A stretch of DNA of 64,000 nt from Saprospirales bacterium (lineage in GTDB: Bacteria > Bacteroidota > Bacteroidia > Chitinophagales > Saprospiraceae). Below are positions 32,396 through 41,484 of this stretch, piece after piece. The DNA lies in NCBI GenBank assembly GCA_002698985.1, contig PAAY01000013.1, positions 1-64,000 of the forward strand. Reading direction: 5' to 3'. How positions within the stretch are numbered: position 1 is the stretch's first letter; the number at the start of each line of letters is the position of its first letter. The position numbers and the translations under genes were made by a program. The notes below the pieces were generated by a model. That model ran no database searches, had not been told where the DNA came from, and saw only the letters and a program-made list of their open reading frames with translations.

Positions 32396-34996
32396 ATGAC
32401 CGACCAAAACCCAGTTCCTCAGCATTCGAATTCCGGTGATTCGGGAGGCTTTTTACATTCCCTAAAACGGCGTTGGGCCAGGTTCAGCAAGGAGCGGCCC
32501 CGGACGGCCAAATGGCTGAAGCGCCTCGGCATGGCCGCCGGAAGCTTGTTCTTGCTCATGCTGCTCTTTGTGATACTGGTGTATGCCGGAGCATTTGGCA
32601 AGCTGCCTTCTTATGCCGAGTTGCGAGACATCAACCAGAATGTGGCCTCTGAGGTGTATTCCGAAGACGGGGAACTACTCGGCAAGTTTTTCATCGAAAA
32701 CCGCCTGCCAGCCGACCTGGACGACCTGCCCGAGTACGTCATCAATGCGCTGGTGGCCACAGAGGATGCCCGTTTCTTTCAGCACAGCGGCATCGACCTG
32801 CGGGCATGGGTGCGGGTGTTCCTGCGCACCGTCCTGCTGATGGACCGCACCGGCGGTGGCGGTTCCACACTCAGCCAGCAACTGGCCAAAAACCTCTACC
32901 CACGCAAGGATCACGGCATATTCAGCATTCCCGTTGCCAAGGTGAAAGAGATCTTCATCGCCCACCGCCTGGAGCAGATCTACGACAAGGACCAGCTCCT
33001 GGCCCTTTACCTGAACACGGTTTCCTTCGGTGAAAACATCTATGGCATCAAGGTCGCTTCGCAACGCTTTTTTGGCGAAGACCCCAAAGACCTTACGGTG
33101 GAGCAGGCGGCCATGCTGGTGGGCATGCTCAAAGGCCCCAACCTTTACAACCCCGTCAGGCATCCCGAACGGGCGCAGACCCGCCGCAACGTGGTGCTGC
33201 AACAGATGAGCAAATACGGCTACCTGGAACCTGCCGATTGCGACTCCCTGCAAGCCATTCCGCTGGAGGTGAACTACTCTCACGAGAGCCATTACGAAGG
33301 CATGGCCACCTACTTCAGGAGCCACCTGCGCCAGCAACTCGACGATGAACTGAGCAAACTGACGAAACCCGACGGCCGCCCCTACAACCTCTACACCGAC
33401 GGGCTGAAAATTTACACCACCATCAATTCCCGCATGCAGCGCTATGCCGAGGAAGCCGTGAACCGCCAGATGGCCGAGGTGCAACGGCAGTACTACCGCC
33501 ACCTGAAAGGCCGCAGAAATGCCCTGCCCTGGGGCAGCAACCAGTTGTTGCGCAGCGAAATGAAAAAAACAAAGCGCTACCAGGTATGGAAGGAGCAGGG
33601 CCATTCCGACGAAGAAATTGACTCCCTTTTCAAACTGCCGGTCAACATGACCATTTTCGACTGGCGTGCTGCCGATCACAACCGGGACACCCTGCTGGCG
33701 CCGATGGATTCGCTCAAATACTACCTCTCGCTTTTCCATGCGGGCTTCCTGGCGCTGGAACCTGCCACCGGAAAAGTAAGGGCCTGGGTGGGCGGCATCG
33801 ATTTCAAATACTTTCAGTATGACCACGTAAAGTCAAAGCGGCAGGTGGGCTCCACTTTCAAACCCATCCTGTACAGCGCAGCCCTGATGAAAGGGGTTGA
33901 TCCCTGCCAGCGCTTTCCCAACGAACTGATCACCTACGAGGAGTACCAGGACTGGACACCCCGCAATGCGGAGGGGGAATACGGCGGCAGTTATTCCATG
34001 AAAGGTGCCCTGAAGAAATCCGTGAATACTGTCGCTGCGCAACTGATCATGCAAACCGGCATAGAGCCCGTGCGGGAACTGGCCCGTAGCATGGGCATCA
34101 GCTCTGACATTCCAAAAGAGCCGGGCATAGCCCTGGGCGCCGTCGATGCCAGCTTGTACGAGATGGTGCAGGTGTATGCCACGCTGGCCAACCAGGGCCG
34201 CAAACCAGAACCCTGGTACCTGGTGCGGGTGGAAACCGCCGAGGGCGATACCCTGATCGATTTCGACCGCCCCCATGCCCGCAATTTCGAGCAGGTGCTG
34301 AGCGACAGCATTGCCAGGGTGATGACGACCATGCTGCAAGCCGTGGTGAACGAAGGCACCGGCGCCCGCCTGCGCAGTCAGTTCGGTTTTCAGTATGCCG
34401 TGGCCGGCAAAACGGGCACCACCAACAACAACGCCGATGGCTGGTTCCTGGGCTACACCCCCGACCTGGCTTTCGGCGCCTGGGTGGGTGCCTCACAGCC
34501 GGTAGTGCGCTTTCATTCCACTTCGCTGGGGCAGGGCTCGGCAACGGCATTGCCCATTTGCGGTTACTTCCTCAACCGGGTTTATCGCAACCCACGTTTC
34601 AAAAAGTTCAAGGAATCGAAATTTGAACAGCCCGATAGCAGTGCCCTCGCCAACCTGGATTGTTACGATTACATCCCCGCTGATTCCGTACTCATAGATT
34701 CTTTCCTTCGGTTAATGATGCTGCCGGAAGACAGTATCGTGCGTGCCCGGAAACTGGAACTGGCCGATATGATCATCACCTCGATGGGGGAAGAGGTGCT
34801 CCAATACACACCCCGCTTTTTTGATCAGCAAAATGAGGATGGAAATGGCTACCTCCCCGAAAACATCCGCCGGGAGATCCTTCGCTTGCGCAATGATGAG
34901 CAAAAGGAGATTCGCCGTGAAAAACGCCGGCGGCGCCAGGAGAAGCGAAAACGAAACCTGTGGGAACGGCTCTTTGGCAAGAAACAGCGGAATTGA
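32396..34996 (+). CDS. Class A penicillin-binding protein (PBP1A-like)
   Basis: 866-aa bifunctional peptidoglycan synthase, starting at the ATG at 32396. A membrane anchor lies at about 48-68 (MAAGSLFLLMLLFVILVYAG). The GT51 transglycosylase domain (about 80-270) has the catalytic Glu123 in ATEDARFF and GGGGSTLSQQLAKNL. The transpeptidase domain has STFK at 486-489 (active Ser486), SVN at 542-544 and KTGT at 672-675, so all three motifs are intact. The C-terminal ~120 residues end in a strongly basic Arg/Lys tail. Probable main wall polymerase of the cell; monocistronic. Confidence 0.96.
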   Translation: MTDQNPVPQHSNSGDSGGFLHSLKRRWARFSKERPRTAKWLKRLGMAAGSLFLLMLLFVILVYAGAFGKLPSYAELRDINQNVASEVYSEDGELLGKFFIENRLPADLDDLPEYVINALVATEDARFFQHSGIDLRAWVRVFLRTVLLMDRTGGGGSTLSQQLAKNLYPRKDHGIFSIPVAKVKEIFIAHRLEQIYDKDQLLALYLNTVSFGENIYGIKVASQRFFGEDPKDLTVEQAAMLVGMLKGPNLYNPVRHPERAQTRRNVVLQQMSKYGYLEPADCDSLQAIPLEVNYSHESHYEGMATYFRSHLRQQLDDELSKLTKPDGRPYNLYTDGLKIYTTINSRMQRYAEEAVNRQMAEVQRQYYRHLKGRRNALPWGSNQLLRSEMKKTKRYQVWKEQGHSDEEIDSLFKLPVNMTIFDWRAADHNRDTLLAPMDSLKYYLSLFHAGFLALEPATGKVRAWVGGIDFKYFQYDHVKSKRQVGSTFKPILYSAALMKGVDPCQRFPNELITYEEYQDWTPRNAEGEYGGSYSMKGALKKSVNTVAAQLIMQTGIEPVRELARSMGISSDIPKEPGIALGAVDASLYEMVQVYATLANQGRKPEPWYLVRVETAEGDTLIDFDRPHARNFEQVLSDSIARVMTTMLQAVVNEGTGARLRSQFGFQYAVAGKTGTTNNNADGWFLGYTPDLAFGAWVGASQPVVRFHSTSLGQGSATALPICGYFLNRVYRNPRFKKFKESKFEQPDSSALANLDCYDYIPADSVLIDSFLRLMMLPEDSIVRARKLELADMIITSMGEEVLQYTPRFFDQQNEDGNGYLPENIRREILRLRNDEQKEIRREKRRRRQEKRKRNLWERLFGKKQRN

Positions 34997-35060
34997 CCTT
35001 GGCCCTGTCCTTCGAAAGCTTTCGGGGCTCAGTTTTTCAAATCCACAAATCCTCACCCAC

Positions 35061-37778
35061 TCATATCTCCTGCCTCAGCACCTCCAGTGGTGGTTTGCTG
35101 ACCACTTCCCGACTGTTCAGCATGCCGATGAGCACCGTCAGCAAGGTGATGCTGAAGAACACGGCTGCGGCCGGCCAGAGGTTGGGTGTGAACGGAATGT
35201 CGAGGATGAAGCGGGCGAAGGCCCAGCTGCCGGCAATGCTCAGTCCGATACCCGTGAAGGTGGCCAGGGTTCCCAGCAGGAAGTATTCCAGGGCGTTGAT
35301 CCAGAGTATCTGGCTTCGTTGGGCGCCCAGGGTGCGGAGCAAAACGCTTTCTTTCACACGCTGGAATTTGCTCAGCACTACCGAGCTGATGAGCACCACC
35401 AGTCCGGTCAGGATGCTGAACAGGGCCATGAAGCGGATCACGAATGAGACCTTGTTCAGCACCGTTTCCACCGATCGGAGGATCTGCGTCAGATCGATGA
35501 CAGAGACGTTCGGGAAGTTCTTGACCAGGGCCTGCTGGTAGCGGGCGCTTTGCTCTTCTGAATCCACCCGTGAGACCACCACATAAAACTGTGGGGCCTG
35601 TTCCAGCACCCCCTTCGGGAAAAGGATGAGGAAGTTTGTCTGCACCCTGCGGAAATCCACTTTGCGGATGCTGCCCACCACCGTTTCCACCAGGGCGCCC
35701 TGCACGTTGAAGGTCACCTTGCTGCCGATTTTGGCGTTCATGGCCCGGGCCACGTTGTCGGCTACGGAGATGTAAACCACCCCGTCTTCGCCCACTTCGC
35801 CTTTCCACTCGCCTTCCACGATTTCTTCGGTGTCGATGAGGGTGTCGCGGTAGGTGCAGCGAAATTCCCGGTCGAAGATCCAGTTGCGCACTTTTCTGCC
35901 ATCGTCGCGGCGCGGTCTGTCTTCATCATCGTCAAAACGGCGGTCTTCGTCTTCGTCAATGCTTGCTTCGGCTGTCGCCAATGAGTCGGGCAGGTTGGTG
36001 GCTTTGGTGATGCCATCCACACTTTCCACCCGCATGGTCACGATGGGCACCAGTTGTTTGACGGGCAGGCCCTGCTCTTCGGTCAGTTTGACGATGTCGT
36101 CCTTTTGCGGCGGCTGGATGTCGAACACGATCATGTTGGGTACATCGCCGGTGCCGGCATAGGCCACCTGTTGCAGCAGCAGGTCTTTGACGAGGAAGAG
36201 CGTCGAGATGAGCGCCGTGCCAAGTCCTATTGTGACGATGAGGATGAGGGTCTGGTTGTTCGGACGGTAAAGGTTGGCGATGGACTGTCGGGCCACATAG
36301 CTCCAGCCCACCGGAAACCACTTTCGCACCGCCCACACCAGGAGTTTGGCCACGCCGGCCAGCGCCAGGAAAGCCAGACCCACGGCCACCGGAAAAAACA
36401 TGGCCTTCAAATCATGGGATTGCATCCAGGTGAATCCAGCCACGAAGCCGAAGATGAGCAGGTACACCACCCAGCGCAACGGATCGCTGCCGGCGGTGTC
36501 GGCTTCGTAAGAGGCCCTGAGGGTGCGCAGCGGTGAGATGCGGCGGATGTTGAGCAGCGGCAGCAGGGCAAACAAAACGGTGATGCCCAGTCCCGTCAGC
36601 ACGCCGCCGCCGATGGCCGTCCAGGATACCTCAGTGCTCACACCTTCGATGGGCAAAAAATCGCCCATGACGGCTGGCAGGCTCACCTGCAAGAGGCTGC
36701 CCAGCAAGGCTCCCAACAGTCCACCAGCCAGGCCGAGCACCACCACTTGCAGCAGGTAGATGCGAAAGGCCTGTCCGCCTTTCAGCCCCAGGCAGCGCAG
36801 CACGGCAATGCTCGCAATTTTGTCTTTGATGTAGATGTGCACCGAGCTGGCCACCCCGATACAGCCCAGCAGCAGGGCGATGAAGCCCACCAGGTTGAGG
36901 AAGGCCTGCATATTGCTGAATGCTTCGGTCACACCTTCCTGTCGGTCGCTCACGGTTTCCACCCGCAGGGGGGTCTTTTTCAGTTTGGGTTTGAGGGAAG
37001 CGTCCACCAGGGCGTCGGCGTCGGTTCCTTCCGGCGTTTTAAAGAAGTACTGGTACCAGATGAGGCTGCCCATTTGCACCAGTCCTGTTTCTTTCAGGTA
37101 TTTGCCGGGGATGTACACCACCGGCACCATGGAGCCGGCCACTCCGGCCCTTCCCGATGCTGCGTTCAGGGTGCCTTCGATGACGAAAGGAACTTTGCCG
37201 ACCCGGACCGTATCGCCCGGCTCCAGTCCGAATTGCAGCATCAGCGTTTTCTCTACCAGTGCAATGCGGTCTGTACCATTGGGATCGGGTTCGGGTTGCG
37301 AAGCGACGGCCTTGAAGCGCTCAGCGGCTTCGGGCGGGCTGGTGCCGAACTTGCCATAAAAGGGGAATGCCCCCTGCTGGGCCCTGATCTGCGCCAGCCG
37401 GGTGCCTTCGTTTTTGGGGAAATACACCATCGAAAGCAGGTTCATGGTGTTGGACTGCTCCTCTACGGCCAGGGTGTCGAAAACGGCCAGGATGCTGTCG
37501 GGAGCGGGTTGGTTGCTCTCCACCACGAAATCGGCGCCGAGCAGGCTCTTGGCCTCCCGCCCAATGTCCCTTTCCAGGTTGTGGCTGAAGGTGTTGATGG
37601 CTACGAGGGCCGCTATTCCGATGACGATGGAAGAGATGAACAACAGCAGGCGGCCCCGGTTGCGACGGCTGTCGCGCCAGGCCATTTTCAGCAGCCAGAA
37701 TGGAGTTGGTTTTGTCAAAGCAGCAGGAATTTTCGGAAGGAACAAGCTACCCCCTAAAGGGTTGACCCGTGCCGGCAT
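35061..37778 (-). CDS. FtsX-like ABC transporter permease (YbbP/MacB type)
   Basis: 905-aa permease from the ATG at 37778 (a TTG at 37799 is upstream). One membrane helix follows MAWRDSRRNRGRLLLF; then comes a periplasmic domain (about 65-270), a first FtsX core of about three helices (270-420), further helices, a second large periplasmic domain with an Asp/Arg-rich insert (DEDEDRRFDDDEDRPRRDD), and a second FtsX core at the end (about 775-905). This duplicated layout is typical of YbbP-like lipoprotein/lipid-extruding permeases. The ATPase partner (YbbA-like) is not adjacent, so it must be supplied from elsewhere. Convergent with the PBP gene, 64 bp apart. Confidence 0.88.
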   Translation of the reverse strand: MPARVNPLGGSLFLPKIPAALTKPTPFWLLKMAWRDSRRNRGRLLLFISSIVIGIAALVAINTFSHNLERDIGREAKSLLGADFVVESNQPAPDSILAVFDTLAVEEQSNTMNLLSMVYFPKNEGTRLAQIRAQQGAFPFYGKFGTSPPEAAERFKAVASQPEPDPNGTDRIALVEKTLMLQFGLEPGDTVRVGKVPFVIEGTLNAASGRAGVAGSMVPVVYIPGKYLKETGLVQMGSLIWYQYFFKTPEGTDADALVDASLKPKLKKTPLRVETVSDRQEGVTEAFSNMQAFLNLVGFIALLLGCIGVASSVHIYIKDKIASIAVLRCLGLKGGQAFRIYLLQVVVLGLAGGLLGALLGSLLQVSLPAVMGDFLPIEGVSTEVSWTAIGGGVLTGLGITVLFALLPLLNIRRISPLRTLRASYEADTAGSDPLRWVVYLLIFGFVAGFTWMQSHDLKAMFFPVAVGLAFLALAGVAKLLVWAVRKWFPVGWSYVARQSIANLYRPNNQTLILIVTIGLGTALISTLFLVKDLLLQQVAYAGTGDVPNMIVFDIQPPQKDDIVKLTEEQGLPVKQLVPIVTMRVESVDGITKATNLPDSLATAEASIDEDEDRRFDDDEDRPRRDDGRKVRNWIFDREFRCTYRDTLIDTEEIVEGEWKGEVGEDGVVYISVADNVARAMNAKIGSKVTFNVQGALVETVVGSIRKVDFRRVQTNFLILFPKGVLEQAPQFYVVVSRVDSEEQSARYQQALVKNFPNVSVIDLTQILRSVETVLNKVSFVIRFMALFSILTGLVVLISSVVLSKFQRVKESVLLRTLGAQRSQILWINALEYFLLGTLATFTGIGLSIAGSWAFARFILDIPFTPNLWPAAAVFFSITLLTVLIGMLNSREVVSKPPLEVLRQEI

Positions 37779-37891
37779 GAAGGCGCAAAAATAGGACAAG
37801 CGGCCACTTACCCACGCCGAATGTCCGTTTAAGCAAGTCGCTTAGTACTTTTGCCTGCTGTCGGGCTAAGCCCTGTATCCAAGCTGACTCC

Positions 37892-38626
37892 ATGAATCGC
37901 ATCATTGCTCCAGGTATTTTCTTTTTTTTCGTCGCAATGTCATTGGCCCTTCCTTCGGCAAAAAGCCAGGACGCTGCCAATGGCCATGCGCTGTTGCGGA
38001 AGGCCGACCGTTTCTATGAGTCAGGCCGTTTTGACGAAGCTGAGGATACCTACCGGAAGGCCCAGGAACTGGACCCCACTCCAAAAGGCGCCTACAACCT
38101 GGGCAACAGCATTTACCGGCAGGAGCGTTTTGACGAAGCCATCGAGCACTACAAAGGTGTGACCGAGTCAGCCACCGACCCGGCCATCAAGGCCAGGGCC
38201 TGGCACAACCTGGGCAACGCCTGGTTCAACAAGGAAGATTTCAAAAACAGTGTTGAGGCTTACAAACAGGCGCTGCGAATCAACCCCAACGACCTTGCGA
38301 CGAAAGAAAACCTGGCCCTGGCCCAGCAACTGCTGAAGCTGCAACAGCAACAGCAGCAGAACCAACAGAACCAGCAACAAGACCAAAACCAGGATCAGCA
38401 GAACCAGGATCAGCAACAGCAACAGGATCAGAACCAGGATCAGCAAAACCAGCAACAGCAGCAGCAACCCCAACAGTCACAACCGAAAGAAAAACCCGAA
38501 AAGGAAAAGCTCTCCAAACAAGAAATGGAGCAGTTGCTCAAAATCATGGAACAAGAGGAGCAAAAGGTTCAGCGGAAACTGAGAAGAGCCAAGGCCACCA
38601 AACCCGCATCCGGAAGAAACTGGTGA
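37892..38626 (+). CDS. Exported TPR protein with Gln/Asn/Asp-rich tract (BatC-like)
   Basis: 244-aa protein with an N-terminal signal peptide (about 1-25, ending PSAKSQ). Three to four TPR motifs follow (about 30-150, e.g. FDEAEDTYRKAQELDPTPKGAYNLGNSIYRQ). A low-complexity tract of mostly Gln with Asn and Asp fills about 150-196, followed by a Lys/Glu-rich end. TPR plus Gln-rich tails are seen in BatC of the Bacteroidota bat (aerotolerance) operon, but batA, batB, batD and batE are absent here. The stop TGA overlaps the ATG of the next gene by one base, so it is coupled to two tiny lipoproteins, an arrangement I do not recognise. Confidence 0.75.
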   Translation: MNRIIAPGIFFFFVAMSLALPSAKSQDAANGHALLRKADRFYESGRFDEAEDTYRKAQELDPTPKGAYNLGNSIYRQERFDEAIEHYKGVTESATDPAIKARAWHNLGNAWFNKEDFKNSVEAYKQALRINPNDLATKENLALAQQLLKLQQQQQQNQQNQQQDQNQDQQNQDQQQQQDQNQDQQNQQQQQQPQQSQPKEKPEKEKLSKQEMEQLLKIMEQEEQKVQRKLRRAKATKPASGRNW

Positions 38627-38913
38627 TGATTAAACTACTGTCGAAAATAGCACTGGCAAGCGTGGTGGCTTCAATGTTGGCTGCCGCCTGCACCGAGCCG
38701 CCGCCACCCACGCTCAATTACAAAGAGCGACTGTTGGTGGACAGCCTCTACAACCAGGGGGTGGACAGCCTACGGCCCATCCTCGACAGTTTGTGCACAC
38801 TCCATTTCGACAGCCTGGTGCAGGCCAGCGTGGATTCCATGATGCAGGAGCGGCTGGAGGAAATAGAGCGCTACCTGCAACGCATCAAAGGCGACACCAC
38901 CGAACAGCAATAA
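38626..38913 (+). CDS. Small lipoprotein of unknown function
   Basis: 95-aa lipoprotein. The ATG at 38626 overlaps the preceding stop by one base (TGATG). The lipobox is LAAAC at about residues 18-22, followed by Thr-Glu-Pro-Pro-Pro. The mature part is a short helical peptide with three repeats of a D-S-L/M word (LLVDSLYNQGVDSLRPILDSL, and VQASVDSMMQERLEEIERY). No family recognised. It is probably an envelope-anchored partner of the TPR protein encoded just upstream. Three bases separate it from the next lipoprotein gene. Confidence 0.7.
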   Translation: MIKLLSKIALASVVASMLAAACTEPPPPTLNYKERLLVDSLYNQGVDSLRPILDSLCTLHFDSLVQASVDSMMQERLEEIERYLQRIKGDTTEQQ

Positions 38914-38916
38914 GCC

Positions 38917-39264
38917 ATGGCAAAACGATTGACATACCTGATGGTTTTGGCCCTGCTGCTCGCCCAGGCCTGTGTGGAACAGCCCAAAGGGAAAACCAAG
39001 GAAGAGGTGATTCAGGAAAAGGTGACCGAGCGCCTGTCCCGCTGGGAACGCTCCTGGCGCCGCAGCTGCACAGACAAAGCCCTGGAGCGGGCCGGCGAGA
39101 TCGTAGATTCAACCATTCTGGCCAGGGCCCGTGCCAACCGCGATACCTCCGTGCGAAGCCTCATCCCGCCACGCCCGGAAAAACCCGTCGTGGAAATGCC
39201 CCTGGACACCGTTCCCGTTGAGCCGTTTTTGAAGGAAGAGAAGGACACTGTTTCAGGAGGTTAA
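38917..39264 (+). CDS. Small lipoprotein of unknown function
   Basis: 115-aa lipoprotein with lipobox LLAQAC (Cys at 19). The mature part is basic and helical in the first half (ERLSRWERSWRRSCTDKALERAGEIVDSTI) and Pro-rich in the second (RSLIPPRPEKPVVEMPLDTVPVEPF). One extra Cys (in RRSCTD) could form a disulfide. No known domain. Starts 3 bp after the previous lipoprotein, so the three genes from 37892 form one transcription unit. Confidence 0.7.
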   Translation: MAKRLTYLMVLALLLAQACVEQPKGKTKEEVIQEKVTERLSRWERSWRRSCTDKALERAGEIVDSTILARARANRDTSVRSLIPPRPEKPVVEMPLDTVPVEPFLKEEKDTVSGG

Positions 39265-39326
39265 GCCTGGGGCTATATGTCGGATAGATTATTGTAAATT
39301 TGTCCAAAGCAATTTATATCCAATCA

Positions 39327-39629
39327 ATGAACCACCAATCGATAATCAATACCATCAGAAAATATTTTGAGGACAAGCCTGTCCTGTGGGTAGGTGTATT
39401 TGGTTCGTTGGCTCGTAATGAAATGACCGAAAGCAGTGATGTTGACATCGCCCTGCAGTTTGAAAAAAAATCCGGAACCAGCTTGTTTGACTATGTAAAG
39501 TACAAACAGGATTTGGAGGAGTTGATAGGTAGAAAAGTGGACCTGGTAACCTACAAATACTTGCGTCCAAGACTGAAAAAATATGTTGATCGGGATCTTC
39601 TGATCATTTACAAGAAAGAAGCGGCATGA
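39327..39629 (+). CDS. MNT-type minimal nucleotidyltransferase
   Basis: 100-aa minimal nucleotidyltransferase from the ATG at 39327. The active-site signature GSLARNEMTESSDVDI (residues 24-39) matches GSxARGxx(7)SDxD with both catalytic Asp, and DLVTYKYL near 73 gives the third acidic residue. Such MntA-like proteins are usually antitoxins that AMPylate a HEPN toxin encoded next to them. Here the downstream DNA is a repeat and a convergent unrelated gene, so no HEPN partner is present. The gene is visibly more AT-rich than its neighbours, suggesting acquisition or a relic of a toxin-antitoxin pair. Confidence 0.85.
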   Translation: MNHQSIINTIRKYFEDKPVLWVGVFGSLARNEMTESSDVDIALQFEKKSGTSLFDYVKYKQDLEELIGRKVDLVTYKYLRPRLKKYVDRDLLIIYKKEAA

Positions 39630-39658
39630 GTAGGCCCTCATGACTCATCCAATTTTAA

Positions 39659-39759
39659 CCACAGAGTTATACAGCGTTTTGACGCAGAGTTTAGCAGAGT
39701 AGCAGGTCTAAACCCTAAACTCTAAACTCTACACCCTACACCCTACACCCTAAACCCTA
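39659..39759. repeat. Single repeat copy with CCCTAAA/CCCTACA tract
   Basis: Begins with accacagagtta-tacagcg-ttttgacgcagagttta (related to the array at 28971) and continues as a CCCTAAACTCTAA / CACCCTA microsatellite (39709-39758). The stop codon (TAG) of the minus-strand gene at 39757 is formed by the repeat. Confidence 0.8.
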
Positions 39760-40476
39760 TTCCAGCCACCCCTTGCTCCGGCATTTTTCATAGAACTTGT
39801 GGAGTTGGTCGTTGAAGCGGCTGACGTGGAAGTGGTAGTCGCTTTTCCAGTTCTTATCCTTTTTGAAGATGAGCACGATGCCTTCCCAGAAACTCACGTT
39901 TCCGGAAGTTGGGAAGGGCGCCGGAAGGTCCCTGAAATCGAGGTCCATGCCGATGAGGCTTTTGCGTTGTTTCATGCCGCTTTTGCTGCCGAAGCGCACC
40001 AGCCGGAATGGCCTGCCCTGCAAGGACAGGTGCGGGTCGGCTTGCAGGCTGTCGTTGAGGAAGTAGCCTTCCTGCAAGCCTTTTTTTACCAGGTAGGTGG
40101 CCGTATCGTACATGAAAAGTACTTCGCTGAAATCGAAATGCTCCCGGAAGGCAGCCACGAGTGATTTGTTTTCCACTTCTTTCTCACGGCGGGTATCGTC
40201 CAGCAATTTTTGCAAACGCTGTCGGTATTTTTCTTTCAGGTTTGGGGTGGCCAGTTGCCCTTCCAGGGCTTCTATCTTCCGCTGGTCTGAGCGGAGGCGT
40301 ACCACCAGCACGCCGTCTTTCAGGTCTTTGATAGCAGCGGCGGCCTGTTCAGCGCGGCTTTCGTAACCCAGGGTGTCAAAAGGCTCGATGAAGTTGCCAT
40401 CCTGGGCATGCAGGGCAGGCCAGCTGCTCAGAAAGAAAAGGCTGAAGAATGTGAGAAGCAAGCTGTTGTGGTTCAT
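39757..40476 (-). CDS. Secreted protein of unknown function
   Basis: 239-aa exported protein with a signal peptide (about 1-24, ending PALHAQ). The first half is helical and charged (AEQAAAAIKDLKDGVLVVRLRSDQRKIEALEGQL). The second half has NVSFWEGIVLIFKKDKNWKSDYHFHVSRFNDQLHKFYEKC. A loop with FLNDSLQADPHL lies between. No family recognised with certainty. Its ATG overlaps the stop of the upstream pseudouridine synthase gene (ATGA), so it is translated from the same operon. The 3' end runs into a repeat that provides its stop codon. Confidence 0.7.
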   Translation of the reverse strand: MNHNSLLLTFFSLFFLSSWPALHAQDGNFIEPFDTLGYESRAEQAAAAIKDLKDGVLVVRLRSDQRKIEALEGQLATPNLKEKYRQRLQKLLDDTRREKEVENKSLVAAFREHFDFSEVLFMYDTATYLVKKGLQEGYFLNDSLQADPHLSLQGRPFRLVRFGSKSGMKQRKSLIGMDLDFRDLPAPFPTSGNVSFWEGIVLIFKKDKNWKSDYHFHVSRFNDQLHKFYEKCRSKGWLE

Positions 40477-41186
40477 TGTGCATCGGCTTGAGTAAGAGGG
40501 GGGAGGGATCCGTTGTCAGCAAATGCCCTCCAAACGGGGTCTTCGGGAGTTGGGGCTTCCAGGTTTAGTAGTTCACCGGAAACGGGGTGCCGCAAGGCCA
40601 GTTTCCAGGCGTGCAGGTGGATGCTGCGGTCTTTGTTGGAGCGGCGGAAACCGTATTTCACATCGCCTTTGATGGGGCAACCGATGGCCGCCAGTTGGGC
40701 CCTTATCTGGTGGTAGCGGCCGGTCAGGGGCTTGATCTCCAGCAGGTGATAGTTTTCGATGCTGCCCAGCACCATGTATTCCAAAACAGCCTCTTTGCCC
40801 TGCTGCTCGTCCACGATGATGGCCTTGTTGCCTTTGCCGCTTTTCCGGATGAAATGGCGCAGGGTGCCGGATTTTTCCGAAGGCATTTCACCGACCACGG
40901 CCAGGTAGGTCTTTTCCACTTTTCGCTCCCGGAATTGCTTGCTCAGGTGGGCGGTGGCGCTTTCTTTCCTTCCGAAAACGACGAGTCCGCTGGCCGGCCG
41001 GTCAATGCGGTTGATGGGGAAAAGCGTGCGCTTGCTGTAGGCACTGCCCAGCTGCAGCAGCGAGTTGTCGCCGGTCTTGTCGGCTTGCACGGGAATGCCT
41101 GCCGGTTTGTTGAAAACGATGAACTGGTTGCATTTGAAAACCACCCAGTCGCCAATGTTGAAGGCTGAATGCTGCGTTGTACTCAT
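40473..41186 (-). CDS. RluA family RNA pseudouridine synthase
   Basis: 237-aa pseudouridine synthase acting on rRNA or tRNA uridines. Active-site motif is NRIDRPASGLVVF with catalytic Asp62 (canonical HRLDxxTSG, so His-to-Asn, Leu-to-Ile and Thr-to-Ala variants surround an intact Asp). KTYLAVV, LTGRYHQIRAQLAAIGCPIKGDVKYG and HLHAWKLALRHP are conserved. There is no N-terminal S4 domain. Middle gene of three joined by ATGA overlaps: a 54-aa membrane peptide upstream and a secreted protein downstream. Target nucleotide unknown. Confidence 0.92.
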   Translation of the reverse strand: MSTTQHSAFNIGDWVVFKCNQFIVFNKPAGIPVQADKTGDNSLLQLGSAYSKRTLFPINRIDRPASGLVVFGRKESATAHLSKQFRERKVEKTYLAVVGEMPSEKSGTLRHFIRKSGKGNKAIIVDEQQGKEAVLEYMVLGSIENYHLLEIKPLTGRYHQIRAQLAAIGCPIKGDVKYGFRRSNKDRSIHLHAWKLALRHPVSGELLNLEAPTPEDPVWRAFADNGSLPPLTQADAQ

Positions 41187-41347
41187 TTTATTTCTTCGTA
41201 ATCGATGTACTCGCCTTCGTCAATGGGCTCGTTCTGTTGCGGTTCCTGAAAGTGCTGTTGGTTGCTGCCGCTCATCAATGCCAATTTTTTCTGCACCCAT
41301 TGGTACACGAAGTAAAGCGCCAGCCCCCATATCAGTAGTTTAATCAT
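41183..41347 (-). CDS. Short single-pass membrane peptide (54 aa)
   Basis: ATG at 41347 opens a 54-codon frame ending in TGA at 41185-41183, which overlaps the ATG of the pseudouridine synthase gene (ATGA). The product has an N-terminal membrane helix (MIKLLIWGLALYFVYQWVQKK), then a polar Gln/Asn segment and an acidic tail ending GEYIDYEEIK. The topology resembles DUF4834-type small membrane proteins of Bacteroidota, but that link is tentative. Evidence for being real: start/stop coupling, a membrane helix and a sensible hydrophilic tail. Confidence 0.7.
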   Translation of the reverse strand: MIKLLIWGLALYFVYQWVQKKLALMSGSNQQHFQEPQQNEPIDEGEYIDYEEIK

Positions 41348-41484
41348 AACGGGTTGCTTTTGTGCAAAGGTAACAAGCCCCGCTCAGGCAGGTTGAAAAG
41401 TATTTCCCTCCCCGCTTTATTTTGACAATTATCATTTTGGTTGAGAGGAGTTGCCTTCAGATCCTCTCCCGACGGATGTCGGGA

